Position numbers and translations under genes: made by a program. A model generated the notes under the pieces. That model saw only the letters and a program-made list of their open reading frames with translations, did not search any database and was not told where the DNA came from. Shown here one piece after another: positions 51,745 through 60,740 of a stretch of DNA of 64,000 nt (positions are counted from its first letter, which is position 1; every line of letters begins with the position of its first letter). Origin of the DNA: Actinoallomurus bryophytorum (GTDB taxonomy: Bacteria > Actinomycetota > Actinomycetes > Streptosporangiales > Streptosporangiaceae); NCBI RefSeq assembly GCF_006716425.1, contig NZ_VFOZ01000001.1, positions 5,084,001-5,148,000 of the forward strand, read 5' to 3'.

Positions 51745-52944
51745 GTGAGTGACATCGCGTCGCGCGATCTCCGCCAGGCCGTGAGCGGCAATCGGGGGAT
51801 GCTGCGGGTCGCGAACCTGACGGCGCGGGCGGTCGGGTTCGTCCTCGTCGGCGTCTTCACCTTCGCCGCCCACGGACCCGGTACCGCCGATGTCGCCGTA
51901 CAGATCGCCGTGTTCACCGTCACGGCCGTCCTCATGGTCGTGTGGGCCCTCGCCGACCGGCCGGCGACCTCGGGCGGGCGCTACGCCTTCCTGCTGCCGT
52001 ACGTCCTCGGGGCCATCACCGTCATGTGCGGCGTGGCATCGGCGACACCGGGGGGCGGGAACTTCATCGTGCTGAGCGTCATCGCGGCGCTGTCGGCGGG
52101 AAGCGGCACGAGCCTGGCGGCCGGGTGGATCGTCGTGGGGCTGGGTGTGGCCGCGATCGAGGCGGCGGGGCTGGCACTCGGCGCGACCGCCTGGGTCACG
52201 GTCGAGTACCCCGGCTACCTGCTCGTCGCCCTCCTGATGGGGTTCAACCGGCGCACTCATCGCGTACGGGCCGACCAGTCGGCCGCCCTGCTCGCCAAGT
52301 CCGAGCGGCTTCGCGAAGAGCAGGCCGCGGTCGCGGCCCTGGAAGAACGCGCACGTATCGCCCGCGAGATCCACGATGTGCTCGCTCACTCACTCGGTGC
52401 GCTGGGGGTCCACATCCAGCTCACCCGGGCCGTTCTCACCGACCGGAACGACGTGGCACAGGCGGTCGAGCGCCTGGACCAGGCCCACCGGATGGCCGCC
52501 GACGGGCTCAGCGAGACCCGCCGGGCCGTACAGGCCCTCCGTGGGGAGACCTTGCCGCTCCCGGAGGGACTGGAGAGGCTGAGCGCGGACCATCGGCTCC
52601 GTCACGACGCACGAGTGACCTTCGAGGTCAAGGGCGTGCCGCGCCCGCTGCCGCCCGACGCCGGCCTCGCGCTCGCCCGCATCGCCCAGGAGGCGCTGGT
52701 CAACACGGCCAAGCACGCCCCGAACCAGCCCGTCGAGATGCGGCTCGACTACGCCGACGCCGACACCAGCCTCGTGGTGGTCAACCCCCTGGGCGGTGAT
52801 GGCGACCGCGAAGGAGGACTCGCCACGGCGAACGCCGGGTACGGGCTGACCGGAATGCGCGAACGCCTCCTTCTCCTCGACGGCACACTGAGCGCCGGGC
52901 GGAACGGGAACGACTGGGTCGTCATGGCGAAGGTCCCGCGGTGA
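51745..52944 (+). CDS. HisKA_3 sensor histidine kinase
   Basis: GTG 51745 follows AAGGAGG. The 399-aa kinase has four to five membrane helices in the first 160 residues with little extracytoplasmic sequence, then a coiled coil, H-box ARIAREIHDVLAHSLGALG and ATPase domain (QEALVNTAKHAPNQPVEM ... AGYGLTGMRERLLLLDG). This is the DesK/LiaS-like layout. It overlaps its regulator gene by 4 nt and faces the MMPL gene, its probable target. Confidence 0.92.
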   Translation: MSDIASRDLRQAVSGNRGMLRVANLTARAVGFVLVGVFTFAAHGPGTADVAVQIAVFTVTAVLMVVWALADRPATSGGRYAFLLPYVLGAITVMCGVASATPGGGNFIVLSVIAALSAGSGTSLAAGWIVVGLGVAAIEAAGLALGATAWVTVEYPGYLLVALLMGFNRRTHRVRADQSAALLAKSERLREEQAAVAALEERARIAREIHDVLAHSLGALGVHIQLTRAVLTDRNDVAQAVERLDQAHRMAADGLSETRRAVQALRGETLPLPEGLERLSADHRLRHDARVTFEVKGVPRPLPPDAGLALARIAQEALVNTAKHAPNQPVEMRLDYADADTSLVVVNPLGGDGDREGGLATANAGYGLTGMRERLLLLDGTLSAGRNGNDWVVMAKVPR

Positions 52945-53591
52945 CCGGGCGGCCCACACCGCTGCGGATCGTCGTCGCCGACGACCAGGCCAGCGTGCGT
53001 GAGGGGCTCGTCGTGCTGCTCGGCCTGCTCCCCGACATCGAGGTGGTGGCCGCCGCGGCCGACGGCCAGGCCGCTCTCGACGCGGTCGCCGCCGAGCATC
53101 CCGACGCGATCCTTCTCGATCTCCACATGCCCGTACTCGACGGAATCGAGACCACGCGCCGGCTGACCCAGAGCCACCCCGACGTCGCGATCGTGGTCCT
53201 GACGACGTACGCCGACGACTCGTCGGTCCTCGCCGCCCTGCGCGCCGGCGCCCGCAGCTACCTCACCAAGGACGCCAGCCGAGAACACATCGCCCAGGCG
53301 CTGCGCAGCGCCGCCACCGGCCTTTCGGTCCTCGACCCCGGCGTCCAGGCCGCGCTGGTCGCGGCCGCGGGACCGCAGAGACGCCCGCGGAGGCTCCCCG
53401 ACGGGTTGACGCGGCGCGAGGCGGAGATCCTCGCGATGATCGCCCGAGGCATGACCAACCCCGATATCGCGGCCGACCTCTGCCTCAGCGCCCACACCGT
53501 CAAGAGCCACATCAATCGGATCTTCGCCAAGACCGGCTCGGCCGACCGCGTCGCCGCGATCCGCTATGCCCGCGACCACGCACTCGGATAG
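52941..53591 (+). CDS. NarL-family response regulator
   Basis: The 216-aa product has a receiver domain (VVADDQASVREGLVVLLG; phospho-Asp in DAILLDLHMPVLDG; Lys in SYLTKDASREH) and a C-terminal LuxR-type HTH (LTRREAEILAMIARGMTNPDIAADLCLSAHTVKSHINRIF in outline). It starts with GTGA overlapping the kinase stop. Probable control of the divergent MMPL transporter. Confidence 0.93.
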   Translation: MTGRPTPLRIVVADDQASVREGLVVLLGLLPDIEVVAAAADGQAALDAVAAEHPDAILLDLHMPVLDGIETTRRLTQSHPDVAIVVLTTYADDSSVLAALRAGARSYLTKDASREHIAQALRSAATGLSVLDPGVQAALVAAAGPQRRPRRLPDGLTRREAEILAMIARGMTNPDIAADLCLSAHTVKSHINRIFAKTGSADRVAAIRYARDHALG

Positions 53592-53623
53592 CGGCGCCAC
53601 GGTCGGCCAGGTCCGGCGAGCTG

Positions 53624-55345
53624 TCAGGAGGTCGTGAGGGCGGTGTCGTCGAGGACGAACGAGGTCTGCTTCTGCGTGCCTTCGGTGCCGGTGAACCTCA
53701 GCGTGACGGTCTGGCCGACGTAGCCGTTCAGGCTGACGCTGTGCTGCGCGTAGCCGGTGACATGGTCGAGGTTGGAGTAGGTGGCGAGGGTCGCCAGGAC
53801 CGTACCGGACCCGTTCACGAGCTGGACCTTCAGCGTGTCGTACGCCGTGGTGCCGGTCTCGGCCGTGTCGACGTGGAGCCAGTAGGAGAGCGTCGCGGAG
53901 CGGGCACTGGAGGGGATGGTGACCTGCTGGCTCAGCGTGTCGGTGGTGGTCGTGCCGTAGCCGTCGAGCCAGGCGTCCCAGGCTCCGGACCGCGCCGGTT
54001 CCTTGGTCCCGCTGTAGATGACCTTGGCGGTGCCGGTCCAAGGCGCCGCAGTGCCGGTCTCGAAGCCCGGGTTGCCGAGCAACTGCGTCCCGCCGCCTCC
54101 CGCGCCGCTGATCGTCCAGGTGAACGACGCCGACCCGGATGGTCCCGTGGAGTCGGTCGCGGTGACCGTGACCTGGCTCGTCCCGGCGGTGGTGGGCGTA
54201 CCGGAGATCAGCCCGGTCGAGGCGTTGACGGACAGGCCCGACGGCAGGCCGGTGGCCCGGTAGGACAGGGTGCCGCCGGCTCCGTCGGAGGCGGAGATCT
54301 GCAGACGTGCGGCGGTGCCGACCGTCCCGGTCTGGGCTCCGGGATTGGTGACGCCGACCCCGCCGGGCGTGCCGGTGGAACCGCCGGTGAGCCAGGCGGT
54401 CGTGTTCAGCGCGATCGCGGCGTCGGTCCCCGCGGGGTCGTTCCAGCCGTCGTACAGGGTGTTGCCCGACTGCCCGGTGCCGTCGTCGATGGTGGAGCTG
54501 TCACCCCAGATGGCGACCCGGCCGCTGCCGAACGTGCTGCTGACGAGGAAGGCCCCCGTGTTGCCCGAGGGCGTCGCGGTGGTCAGGTACACCAGGCCCT
54601 TCACGTTCGCGTTGTCGGCGGGGTGCAGGGTGAAGGTGGTGCCGTTCCGCAGAATGCTCCCTCTCACCGTGCCGAACGGGCCGTTGATGATCGGGTTGGA
54701 GCCGTCGCGGATCGCGACCGGATTGTCGGTGGTGATGTTCAGGCTGTCGACCGAGAAGCCGAACGGATCGGTGTTGTCGACGCCGTTGGCGGTGAGCAGG
54801 TCACTGATGACCTTGGGGGAGTCCCAGCCGTCGTTGTCGCGGTCGCTGCCGGTGTGGTCGGAGATGAGAAAGAGCCCGCCGCCGTTCTGGACGAACCGCA
54901 TGACCGCGGTCTTCTCCGCCGAGCTCAGCTGGACGTTGGGCTCGGGCAGCACGAACGAGTCGAAGTTGGACAGGTCCAGGGCGCTCGAGGTGTTCCCATA
55001 GGTGATCGTGTTGCCGGCCGGCAGCGTCTTCAGGCTGTACTGACCGGTCTTCTGCAGCGCCACGCCCCAGGAGGACAGAGCGCCGGTCCAGTCGGTCTCG
55101 GCGTTCGGGGTCGAGTCCTGCCCCAGCGGGTCGGGCTGGCTGGTGCCGATGATCCAGTCGGCGTTGCCGGCCGTTTCGGCCTTGGTGTTGTCGAACAGCA
55201 CACGGTGCGCGGCGGCGGCGGCGGGTGCCGCCGTGCGGGCGGGCGTCGTGTCGGCGCGGACGGCTGAGCTGACAGAAATGGTCAGGCCGAGTACGGCGAT
55301 CCAGAGGAACACTTTTCTGGGCTGGCGGAACAGTGAAAAGCGCAC
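53624..55345 (-). CDS. Secreted multidomain protein: glutamine-amidotransferase-like fold, Ig-like and CBM-like domains
   Basis: The 573-aa product starts at GTG 55345 with AGGAGG close upstream. A signal peptide (FLWIAVLGLTISVSSAVRA) is followed by a DUF4350/ThuA-like domain (HRVLFDNTKAETAGNADW ... VMRFVQNGGGLFLISDHTG ... GRVAIWGDSSTIDDG). Then come a putative-Ig repeat (TLSYRATGLPSGLSVNASTGLISGTPTTAG in outline) and a C-terminal jelly-roll-like domain (NPGFETGTAAPWTG ... SLNGYVGQTVTLRFTG). It should be exported and could bind a polymer; no catalytic residues are obvious. Confidence 0.8.
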   Translation of the reverse strand: MRFSLFRQPRKVFLWIAVLGLTISVSSAVRADTTPARTAAPAAAAAHRVLFDNTKAETAGNADWIIGTSQPDPLGQDSTPNAETDWTGALSSWGVALQKTGQYSLKTLPAGNTITYGNTSSALDLSNFDSFVLPEPNVQLSSAEKTAVMRFVQNGGGLFLISDHTGSDRDNDGWDSPKVISDLLTANGVDNTDPFGFSVDSLNITTDNPVAIRDGSNPIINGPFGTVRGSILRNGTTFTLHPADNANVKGLVYLTTATPSGNTGAFLVSSTFGSGRVAIWGDSSTIDDGTGQSGNTLYDGWNDPAGTDAAIALNTTAWLTGGSTGTPGGVGVTNPGAQTGTVGTAARLQISASDGAGGTLSYRATGLPSGLSVNASTGLISGTPTTAGTSQVTVTATDSTGPSGSASFTWTISGAGGGGTQLLGNPGFETGTAAPWTGTAKVIYSGTKEPARSGAWDAWLDGYGTTTTDTLSQQVTIPSSARSATLSYWLHVDTAETGTTAYDTLKVQLVNGSGTVLATLATYSNLDHVTGYAQHSVSLNGYVGQTVTLRFTGTEGTQKQTSFVLDDTALTTS

Positions 55346-56396
55346 GACGCCTCCTGGCGGGGAGATGCGGGGCCGACGAACCTCCGCAATGATGGGCGCA
55401 GAACTCCCAAAAAGCTACATTTGATTATTTTCGGATGCGGCTCTCGCCGGTCCGGCAGCAGCCGCTCGACCGTCCGACCTGGGGAGACCGCCGGATCACC
55501 GCGGATCCGGCCGGGGCATGGCAGCCGCGGCGGGCCCGCCGCGACCACGTCGGGCGAAGGCGAACGCCGGGTCGGGACCTATGCCGCGAGGGCCTCAGCG
55601 CACGCTCTGCCGCGACGGCCACAGAGACGAGCCGGATGTCCACTTTCGGCCCCGTGGCGAAGCCGGAGCCGCCGTGGCCGACCTCGATGATCTTGACCCG
55701 ACGCGTGATCATCCGGGGCGACCGGGGTTGCGGATGAGGATCGCCATCGGCTCGATCGCCTGCGATACTGGCCGGGCCCGAGCCGCCGCGCTCAGCGAAA
55801 AGCCAGGTCGGACCCTGTCCAGCAGGACCGGCATGAACAGGCGGCGACGAGGGCGACTTCGGCTTGCGCCGTCCCGCGCATTGACGTCCGTAGTGCCGCT
55901 GACCAGACTTTTCGTCAGAACGAAGGTCAATCCGTCGAACGCTCGCCGATGCAACTGGCGGAGGTCTAAGATGCCCGTTTTACGGGCAGACGACCCGTCT
56001 TTTGGCGAGCAAGCATCACGGGTGATGGCGAATGGTCGACCTGAGAACTCCGGCAAAGAACGGCCCTTCCGTTTCTCCGGGACGCCCATGCGCTTTTCCG
56101 AACCGGCCGAGCGCGCGATTCCCCGGCCGTGCTCCCCACCCACGTCCACGTACATGTGGATCGAGTCGCGGCGAGCCGTCATCGCTGTGACGGGAAATGA
56201 AGCCGAAAAAGCCGAGAACTGCCACTGGACAGGCACGACGACCTTTGGAGATCACCGCGTACGGTCCGGCCGGCGCGCGAACCGTGTGTGCCGGCCTCCC
56301 GGCCACCGCCCGAGCCGGTCGCGTTCCGTCGCTCGGAGCGGGCCACGGCGCGCGTGGCGCAGACCCCGTACCCAACCGCCGATGAGGACCTGATCG
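55346..56396. other. Gene-poor stretch upstream of the conservon
   Basis: About 1 kb with no convincing gene on either strand. It is locally less GC-rich. It holds a perfect hairpin (TGCCCGT at 55972-55978 and ACGGGCA at 55982-55988) with T-runs beside it, and a copy of the ATCACGGGTGAT element at 56015-56026 followed by ATGGCGAATGGTCGAC, which looks like the start of the downstream P450 gene (59449) without its body. A minus-strand frame at 55425-55712 begins with a protein-like KIIEVGHGGSGFATGPKVD but soon degenerates. Confidence 0.5.
56015..56026. promoter_or_regulatory. ATCACGGGTGAT element, copy 1
   Basis: A perfect 5-bp palindrome (ATCAC/GTGAT, 2-bp centre), about 370 bp before the conservon kinase-like gene. 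The flanking sequence GGTGATGGCGAATGGTCGA matches copy 2 at 59432-59457 over about 24 of 26 bases. Confidence 0.65.
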
Positions 56397-57923
56397 ATGT
56401 CAGCACAAGCTTCAGTCCGGCGGCGAGCGGACCGCCCGGCCATGGACCGAGCCCGGCTCATCCTGCTGGCCACGGTGATCGTCACAGGTGCCGCCTGGCT
56501 CGGCACGACGTTCGCCGTACCCGCGGCGGAGCGCGGAGTCGTGACCGCCTGTGTCGGTGTCGCGGCGCTCGTCGTCTGCGCCGCCGTCACCGTCGCCGCC
56601 TATGCCTTCGAGTCCGCCCGCCGGCTCCGCGAGCGCGTGACGACGACAGAGGCGGAGCTCATGCGGCTGGCCGACGACACGTTGCCCGCGGTCGTGAAGC
56701 GGCTGCGCTCCGGAGCGTCGGGGGACACCGCGCTGGCCGAGGTCGAGCAGCCGGACTCCGACCCACAGTTGCGCATCCTGCAGACCCTGGTCGACGCGGT
56801 CGGCAGGGGGGAGCGGATGCGCGCGGCCGCCATGTCGGCCTGTGCGAACGCGGCCGGCCGCGTACAGGCGCTGGCCACCAGCATGCTCGCGGACCTGCGC
56901 GAGATGGAGAACCGGCACGACGAAGAGGTCCTCGGCGACCTGCTGAGACTGGACCACAGCACCGCCCAGGCCGGCCGTCTGGCCGACAGCATCGCCGTGC
57001 TGACCGGCGCCCGCTCCGGCCGCCGCTGGACCAAGCCGATCGTGATGGAGAGCGTCCTGCGCGGCGCGGTCGGCCGGATCAGCGCCTACCAGCGGGTGCG
57101 CATCCACTCCACCAGCACGGTCGCGATCGCCGGGTACGCCGCCGAGGGCGTGATGCACGCGCTCGCGGAGTTGATGGACAACGCGACGAGCTTCTCGCCT
57201 CCCTCCGAGGACGTGCACGTGTACGTGGAGGAGGTCTACGCGGGCGTCGTCGTCACGATCGAGGACGGCGGGCTGACGATGAGCCCCTCGGCGCTGGAGC
57301 GCGCCGAGCGCACGGTGTCGTCGGAGGCGCTGGACCTGACCACGCTGTCCGGCACCAGGCTCGGCCTGGCCGTGGTCGGCTGCCTGGCGCGTAAGCACGG
57401 GATGACCGTCTCGTTCCGGCCGTCCTCACGAGGAGGCACCGGCGTCGTGGTCCTGATCCCGCGGCAGCTGATCACGCAGGGCAGGCCGGGCACCGCTCCG
57501 GCCGCCTCCCGCGCCTCGGGCGTCGCCGCCCGGGTGGCCGGCGCGGCACCCGTGACCGAGCCGGCCACGGAGGTGCCGTCCCCCGCCGAGGCGGAGGACG
57601 GCGCGACCGTGACCCCGGACGCCACGCCGGTCGGCCTGACGGCGTCCGAACCGGACTCCGCGCGGTGGGACGCCGATCCCCTCGCGGACAAGGAGGCCGG
57701 CGGCCCCACCGGTACGGGAGAGGTGATCGCCGGGCTGCCGAGGCGTCGCCGGGGCGAGACGCTGGCGGCGGCACCGCGGAGCGCGGCCGCGGCAGACGCC
57801 GAGCCCGCGGCGCCCGCCAAGCCCGCGACCGACCCGGGCGAGAGGTTCCGGGCATTCCGCGAGGCCGGCCGCCGCGGTGGTGCGGGCGGCGGGGTACCCG
57901 CGCCGGCGCCCGACGACGCCTGA
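56397..57923 (+). CDS. Conservon sensor kinase-like ATPase (CvnA-type)
   Basis: The 508-aa product has two N-terminal membrane helices (LILLATVIVTGAAWLGTTF; ACVGVAALVVCAAVTVAAYAF), a linker without a normal phospho-acceptor H-box and an HATPase_c domain with N-box HALAELMDNATSFSPP and LSGTRLGLAVVGCLARKHGM. A Pro/Ala-rich disordered tail ends FRAFREAGRRGG. This is the typical first protein of Streptomyces conservons, where CvnA acts with B, C and D as a G-protein-like membrane complex. ATG 56397 follows GAGGA. It is followed by roadblock, DUF742, GTPase and P450 genes. Confidence 0.9.
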   Translation: MSAQASVRRRADRPAMDRARLILLATVIVTGAAWLGTTFAVPAAERGVVTACVGVAALVVCAAVTVAAYAFESARRLRERVTTTEAELMRLADDTLPAVVKRLRSGASGDTALAEVEQPDSDPQLRILQTLVDAVGRGERMRAAAMSACANAAGRVQALATSMLADLREMENRHDEEVLGDLLRLDHSTAQAGRLADSIAVLTGARSGRRWTKPIVMESVLRGAVGRISAYQRVRIHSTSTVAIAGYAAEGVMHALAELMDNATSFSPPSEDVHVYVEEVYAGVVVTIEDGGLTMSPSALERAERTVSSEALDLTTLSGTRLGLAVVGCLARKHGMTVSFRPSSRGGTGVVVLIPRQLITQGRPGTAPAASRASGVAARVAGAAPVTEPATEVPSPAEAEDGATVTPDATPVGLTASEPDSARWDADPLADKEAGGPTGTGEVIAGLPRRRRGETLAAAPRSAAAADAEPAAPAKPATDPGERFRAFREAGRRGGAGGGVPAPAPDDA

Positions 57924-58023
57924 TGACCTCGGTTATCCCTGCCAGGACGTACTCACGTAACAAGAGATTGGAGGCAGGGGCCGAGCCTCCGGCACGACAC
58001 CGGACGATCGCCCCGAGAACCCG

Positions 58024-58443
58024 ATGAAGACCACAGAACGTGACCTCGACTGGCTGCTGCAGAACCTCCTCGAGAGGACGCCCGAGACCCGGCACGCCCT
58101 GGTGCTGTCGAAGGACGGTCTCAAGCTCTGTCACACGAACGGGCTGAACATCGACAAGGCCGACCAGCTGGCCGCCATCGCCTCCGGAATCCAGAGCCTG
58201 TCCTACGGTGCGTCCGCGGAGTTCGGGGACGGCACCGGGGGACTCCGGCAGTCCATGACGGAGTTCCACGGTGGCCTGCTGTTCATCGTGGAGGCCGGCG
58301 AAGGCGCCCACCTCGCCGTCGTGGCCTCGGACGAGGCCGATGTCGGCCTGATCGGGCACAACATGCACGAACTGGTCGAACAGCTCGGGGAGTACCTCAT
58401 AGCCCAGCCGAGGCAGGCCGAGCAGGACGCCGGCGCGCGATGA
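58024..58443 (+). CDS. Roadblock/LC7-domain protein (CvnB-type)
   Basis: The 139-aa product has the roadblock/LC7 pattern LDWLLQNLLERTPETRHALVLSKDGLKLCHT ... ADQLAAIASGIQSLSYGASAEFG ... SDEADVGLIGHNMHELVEQLG in outline. Such proteins act as regulatory partners (GAP-like) of small Ras-like GTPases. It is the second conservon gene; its stop overlaps the next start (58440-58443). Confidence 0.92.
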   Translation: MKTTERDLDWLLQNLLERTPETRHALVLSKDGLKLCHTNGLNIDKADQLAAIASGIQSLSYGASAEFGDGTGGLRQSMTEFHGGLLFIVEAGEGAHLAVVASDEADVGLIGHNMHELVEQLGEYLIAQPRQAEQDAGAR

Positions 58444-58799
58444 CCTCACGGCCCCTCGACAAGGAGAACCCGGACCGGCTGTACATCGTCACGGGTGGGC
58501 GCAGCAGCGTGGACGAGAGCTCGATCGACCTCGTCTCCCTGATCGTCAGCGAGTGCGATCCCACGCCGGGCATGCAGTCCGAGCACGTCAGGATCCTGAG
58601 AATGTGCCACAGCCCGACGGCGGTGGTGGAGATCTCCGCGGAGCTCGGTCTGCCGGTGAGCGTGGTGAAGATCCTGCTGTGCGACCTGCTCGACACCGGC
58701 CGGATCACCGCGCGGCATCCGTCCACGGCTCCCGTCAAGGAAAAGCTCCCTGATCCCGCGACCCTGAAGCAGGTGCTCCTTGGACTTGAAAAGCTCTGA
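58440..58799 (+). CDS. DUF742 protein (CvnC-type)
   Basis: The 119-aa product has the DUF742 pattern NPDRLYIVTGGRSS ... LVSLIVSE ... MQSEHVRILRMCHSPTAVVEISAELGLPVSVVKILLCDLLDTGRI in outline, including a helix-turn-helix-like segment. It is the third conservon gene and overlaps the GTPase gene by 20 bp, so their translation is coupled. Confidence 0.92.
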   Translation: MTSRPLDKENPDRLYIVTGGRSSVDESSIDLVSLIVSECDPTPGMQSEHVRILRMCHSPTAVVEISAELGLPVSVVKILLCDLLDTGRITARHPSTAPVKEKLPDPATLKQVLLGLEKL

Positions 58800-59388
58800 C
58801 CAGGCCGCACGTACGCCGTTGCGGAGCACCGCCAGTGACGGACTGAAGATCGTGATCGTCGGCGGATTCGGCGTGGGAAAGACGACGCTGGTCCGCTCGG
58901 TCAGCGAGATCCGGCCGCTGAGCACCGAGGAGACGATGACGCGGGCGGGCGTCGGCATCGATGACGCGGGAGACGTTCAGGACAAGACGACGACCACCGT
59001 CGCCTTCGACTTCGGGCGCATCAGCCTGAACAACGAGATGGTCCTCTACCTCTTCGGCGCTCCCGGGCAGCAGCGGTTCTGGTTCCTGTGGGACCGGCTG
59101 TTCTCCGGCACCCTCGGCGCCGTCGTGCTCGTGGACACCCGCCGGGTGGAGGACTCCTGGTATGCCATCGACCGTCTGGAGCACCACGGCATGCCGTTCA
59201 TCGTGGCCCGCAACCACTTCGGCGGACCGATGCCCGAGCTGGAGGACCTGCGGAAGGCGCTCGACCTGTCCGACGACGTGCCGCTGATCGACTGTGACGC
59301 CCGCGAGCGCGAGTCCGGCAAGGCCGTGCTGATCACGCTCGTGAACCACCTCTACAGACTGTCCACCGCGCTGGAGGGCGCGCACTGA
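58780..59388 (+). CDS. Conservon small GTPase (CvnD-type)
   Basis: TTG 58780 starts a 202-aa protein with P-loop GGFGVGKTTLVRSVSE, switch-like TTTTVAFDFGRI and G3-type LFGAPGQQRFWFLW. The G4 position reads ARNHFGG, with no Asp where classical GTPases have NKxD; conservon GTPases generally deviate here. It presumably cycles with CvnB as partner at the membrane-bound CvnA. Overlaps the CvnC-like gene by 20 bp. The P450 gene follows after 60 bp. Confidence 0.9.
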   Translation: MDLKSSDQAARTPLRSTASDGLKIVIVGGFGVGKTTLVRSVSEIRPLSTEETMTRAGVGIDDAGDVQDKTTTTVAFDFGRISLNNEMVLYLFGAPGQQRFWFLWDRLFSGTLGAVVLVDTRRVEDSWYAIDRLEHHGMPFIVARNHFGGPMPELEDLRKALDLSDDVPLIDCDARERESGKAVLITLVNHLYRLSTALEGAH

Positions 59389-59431
59389 CCACGGCGCGCG
59401 GGCGGACGTTCCTTCCCCTGAGCGATCAGGT

Positions 59432-59457
59432 ACCACGGGTGATGACGAATGGTCGAG
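59432..59457. promoter_or_regulatory. ATCACGGGTGAT-type element, copy 2, at the first P450 start
   Basis: ACCACGGGTGAT (59432-59443, one mismatch to a perfect palindrome) ends 5 bp before the P450 start codon. The following GACGAATGGTCGAG matches copy 1. Its overlap with the translation start suggests a site acting on transcription start or translation. Confidence 0.65.
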
Positions 59458-60705
59458 AACATGCATGAACGCCCCGGCGCGCCGAGCGCGGGCGACGGCT
59501 TAGTACGGCTGTACGGGCCGCGGTTCCAGAGCGATCCGGCCGCGATCTACCGGGAGATCAGGCGCGAGCACGGGCCGGTGGCGCCGGTCCTGCTCGAGGG
59601 CGACGTACCGGCGTGGCTGGTGCTGGGCTACCGCGAGGTGCACCACGTCACGAGCAATCCCCAGATCTTCGGGCGTGACTCCCGCCGCTGGAACGCCTGG
59701 AAGGACATCCCCGCGGACTGGGCGCTGCGACCGTACGCCGAGTACCAGCCGTGCTCGGTGTTCACCGAAGGGGAGGAGCATCGGCGGCGCGGTGGCGCGC
59801 TCAGCGACGCTCTCGCCGCGGTCGACCAGTTCGAGCTGCGGAACCAGGTCGAGCGCATCGCCGACCAGCTCATCGACACCTTCGCCGAGAGCGGCAGGGC
59901 CGACCTGATGGCGCAGTACGCACTCCGCCTGCCGGTGCTGGCCATCGCGCGGCTGTTCGGCCTGTCCGAGGCCGACGCGCCGAGCCTGGCCGCGGACATC
60001 GCCGCCTCTGCCGACGAGGGGGAGGAGGCCGTACGGGCGCACCAGCGCGTGGTCGCACGGATGCGGCGGCTCGTCGAGGAGAAGCAGGCGCGACCCGGCG
60101 CGGACTACCCGTCCCGGCTGCTGGCCCATCCCGCGGGGCTGCCGCCGGAGGAGATCCCGTCGGACCTGTTCCTCACGATGGGTGCGGCACAGCTGACGAC
60201 CGCGGACTGGATGGGCAACACGCTGAGGCTGATGCTCACCGACGACCGGTTCGCGCTGAACCTGTCCGGTGGCCGCCGCAGCGTCGGCCAGGCGCTGAAC
60301 GAGGTGCTGTGGGAGGAGACGCCGACCCAGAACTTCGTCGGCCGGTGGGTCATCCAGGACACACGGCTGGGCGGCCGGCACATCCGCAAGGGCGAGGTGG
60401 TCGTGCTCGGGCTGGCGGCGGCCAACGCCGATTCACAGGTACGGCCCGCCTCGTACGCGCACGCGTCCGGAAACCAGGCCTACATGTCGTTCAGCCATGG
60501 CCTCCACGGATGCCCGCAGCCCGCGCGCGAGATCGCCGAGGCCATCGTCCAGACCGCGATCGAGGTGCTCGTCGACCGGCTCCCGGACATCGTGCTGGCG
60601 GTGCCCGCGCATGAGCTCGAATGGCGTCCGTCCGTGTGGATGCGCGGACTGATCGCCCTACCCGCCGAGTTCAGCCCGATGTACGCCGACCGGCCCGCCG
60701 GGTGA
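59449..60705 (+). CDS. Conservon cytochrome P450 lacking ExxR (CYP157-like)
   Basis: The 418-aa product has the heme-ligand segment FSHGLHGCPQPARE (Cys at residue 355, codon 60511-60513). The I-helix reads TMGAAQLTTADWMG instead of the usual AGxxT pattern. The K-helix ExxR is replaced by EVLW (60301-60312): NEVLWEETP. Loss of this Arg is published for Streptomyces CYP157 P450s, which are conservon-linked. It is 60 bp after the GTPase gene and probably co-expressed with it, with the repeat element at the start codon. Catalysis without ExxR would be unusual; a regulatory or structural role is possible. Confidence 0.9.
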   Translation: MVENMHERPGAPSAGDGLVRLYGPRFQSDPAAIYREIRREHGPVAPVLLEGDVPAWLVLGYREVHHVTSNPQIFGRDSRRWNAWKDIPADWALRPYAEYQPCSVFTEGEEHRRRGGALSDALAAVDQFELRNQVERIADQLIDTFAESGRADLMAQYALRLPVLAIARLFGLSEADAPSLAADIAASADEGEEAVRAHQRVVARMRRLVEEKQARPGADYPSRLLAHPAGLPPEEIPSDLFLTMGAAQLTTADWMGNTLRLMLTDDRFALNLSGGRRSVGQALNEVLWEETPTQNFVGRWVIQDTRLGGRHIRKGEVVVLGLAAANADSQVRPASYAHASGNQAYMSFSHGLHGCPQPAREIAEAIVQTAIEVLVDRLPDIVLAVPAHELEWRPSVWMRGLIALPAEFSPMYADRPAG

Positions 60706-60740
60706 ACGGACGCGCGTACGGCCGCCGGGCCGTACGCCGG

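Noticed and set aside
55518-56393. Open plus-strand frame ending just before the conservon
   Set aside because: Mixed third-position composition, no domain and Arg/Pro-rich tail; kept only as a gene-poor stretch containing the repeat element.
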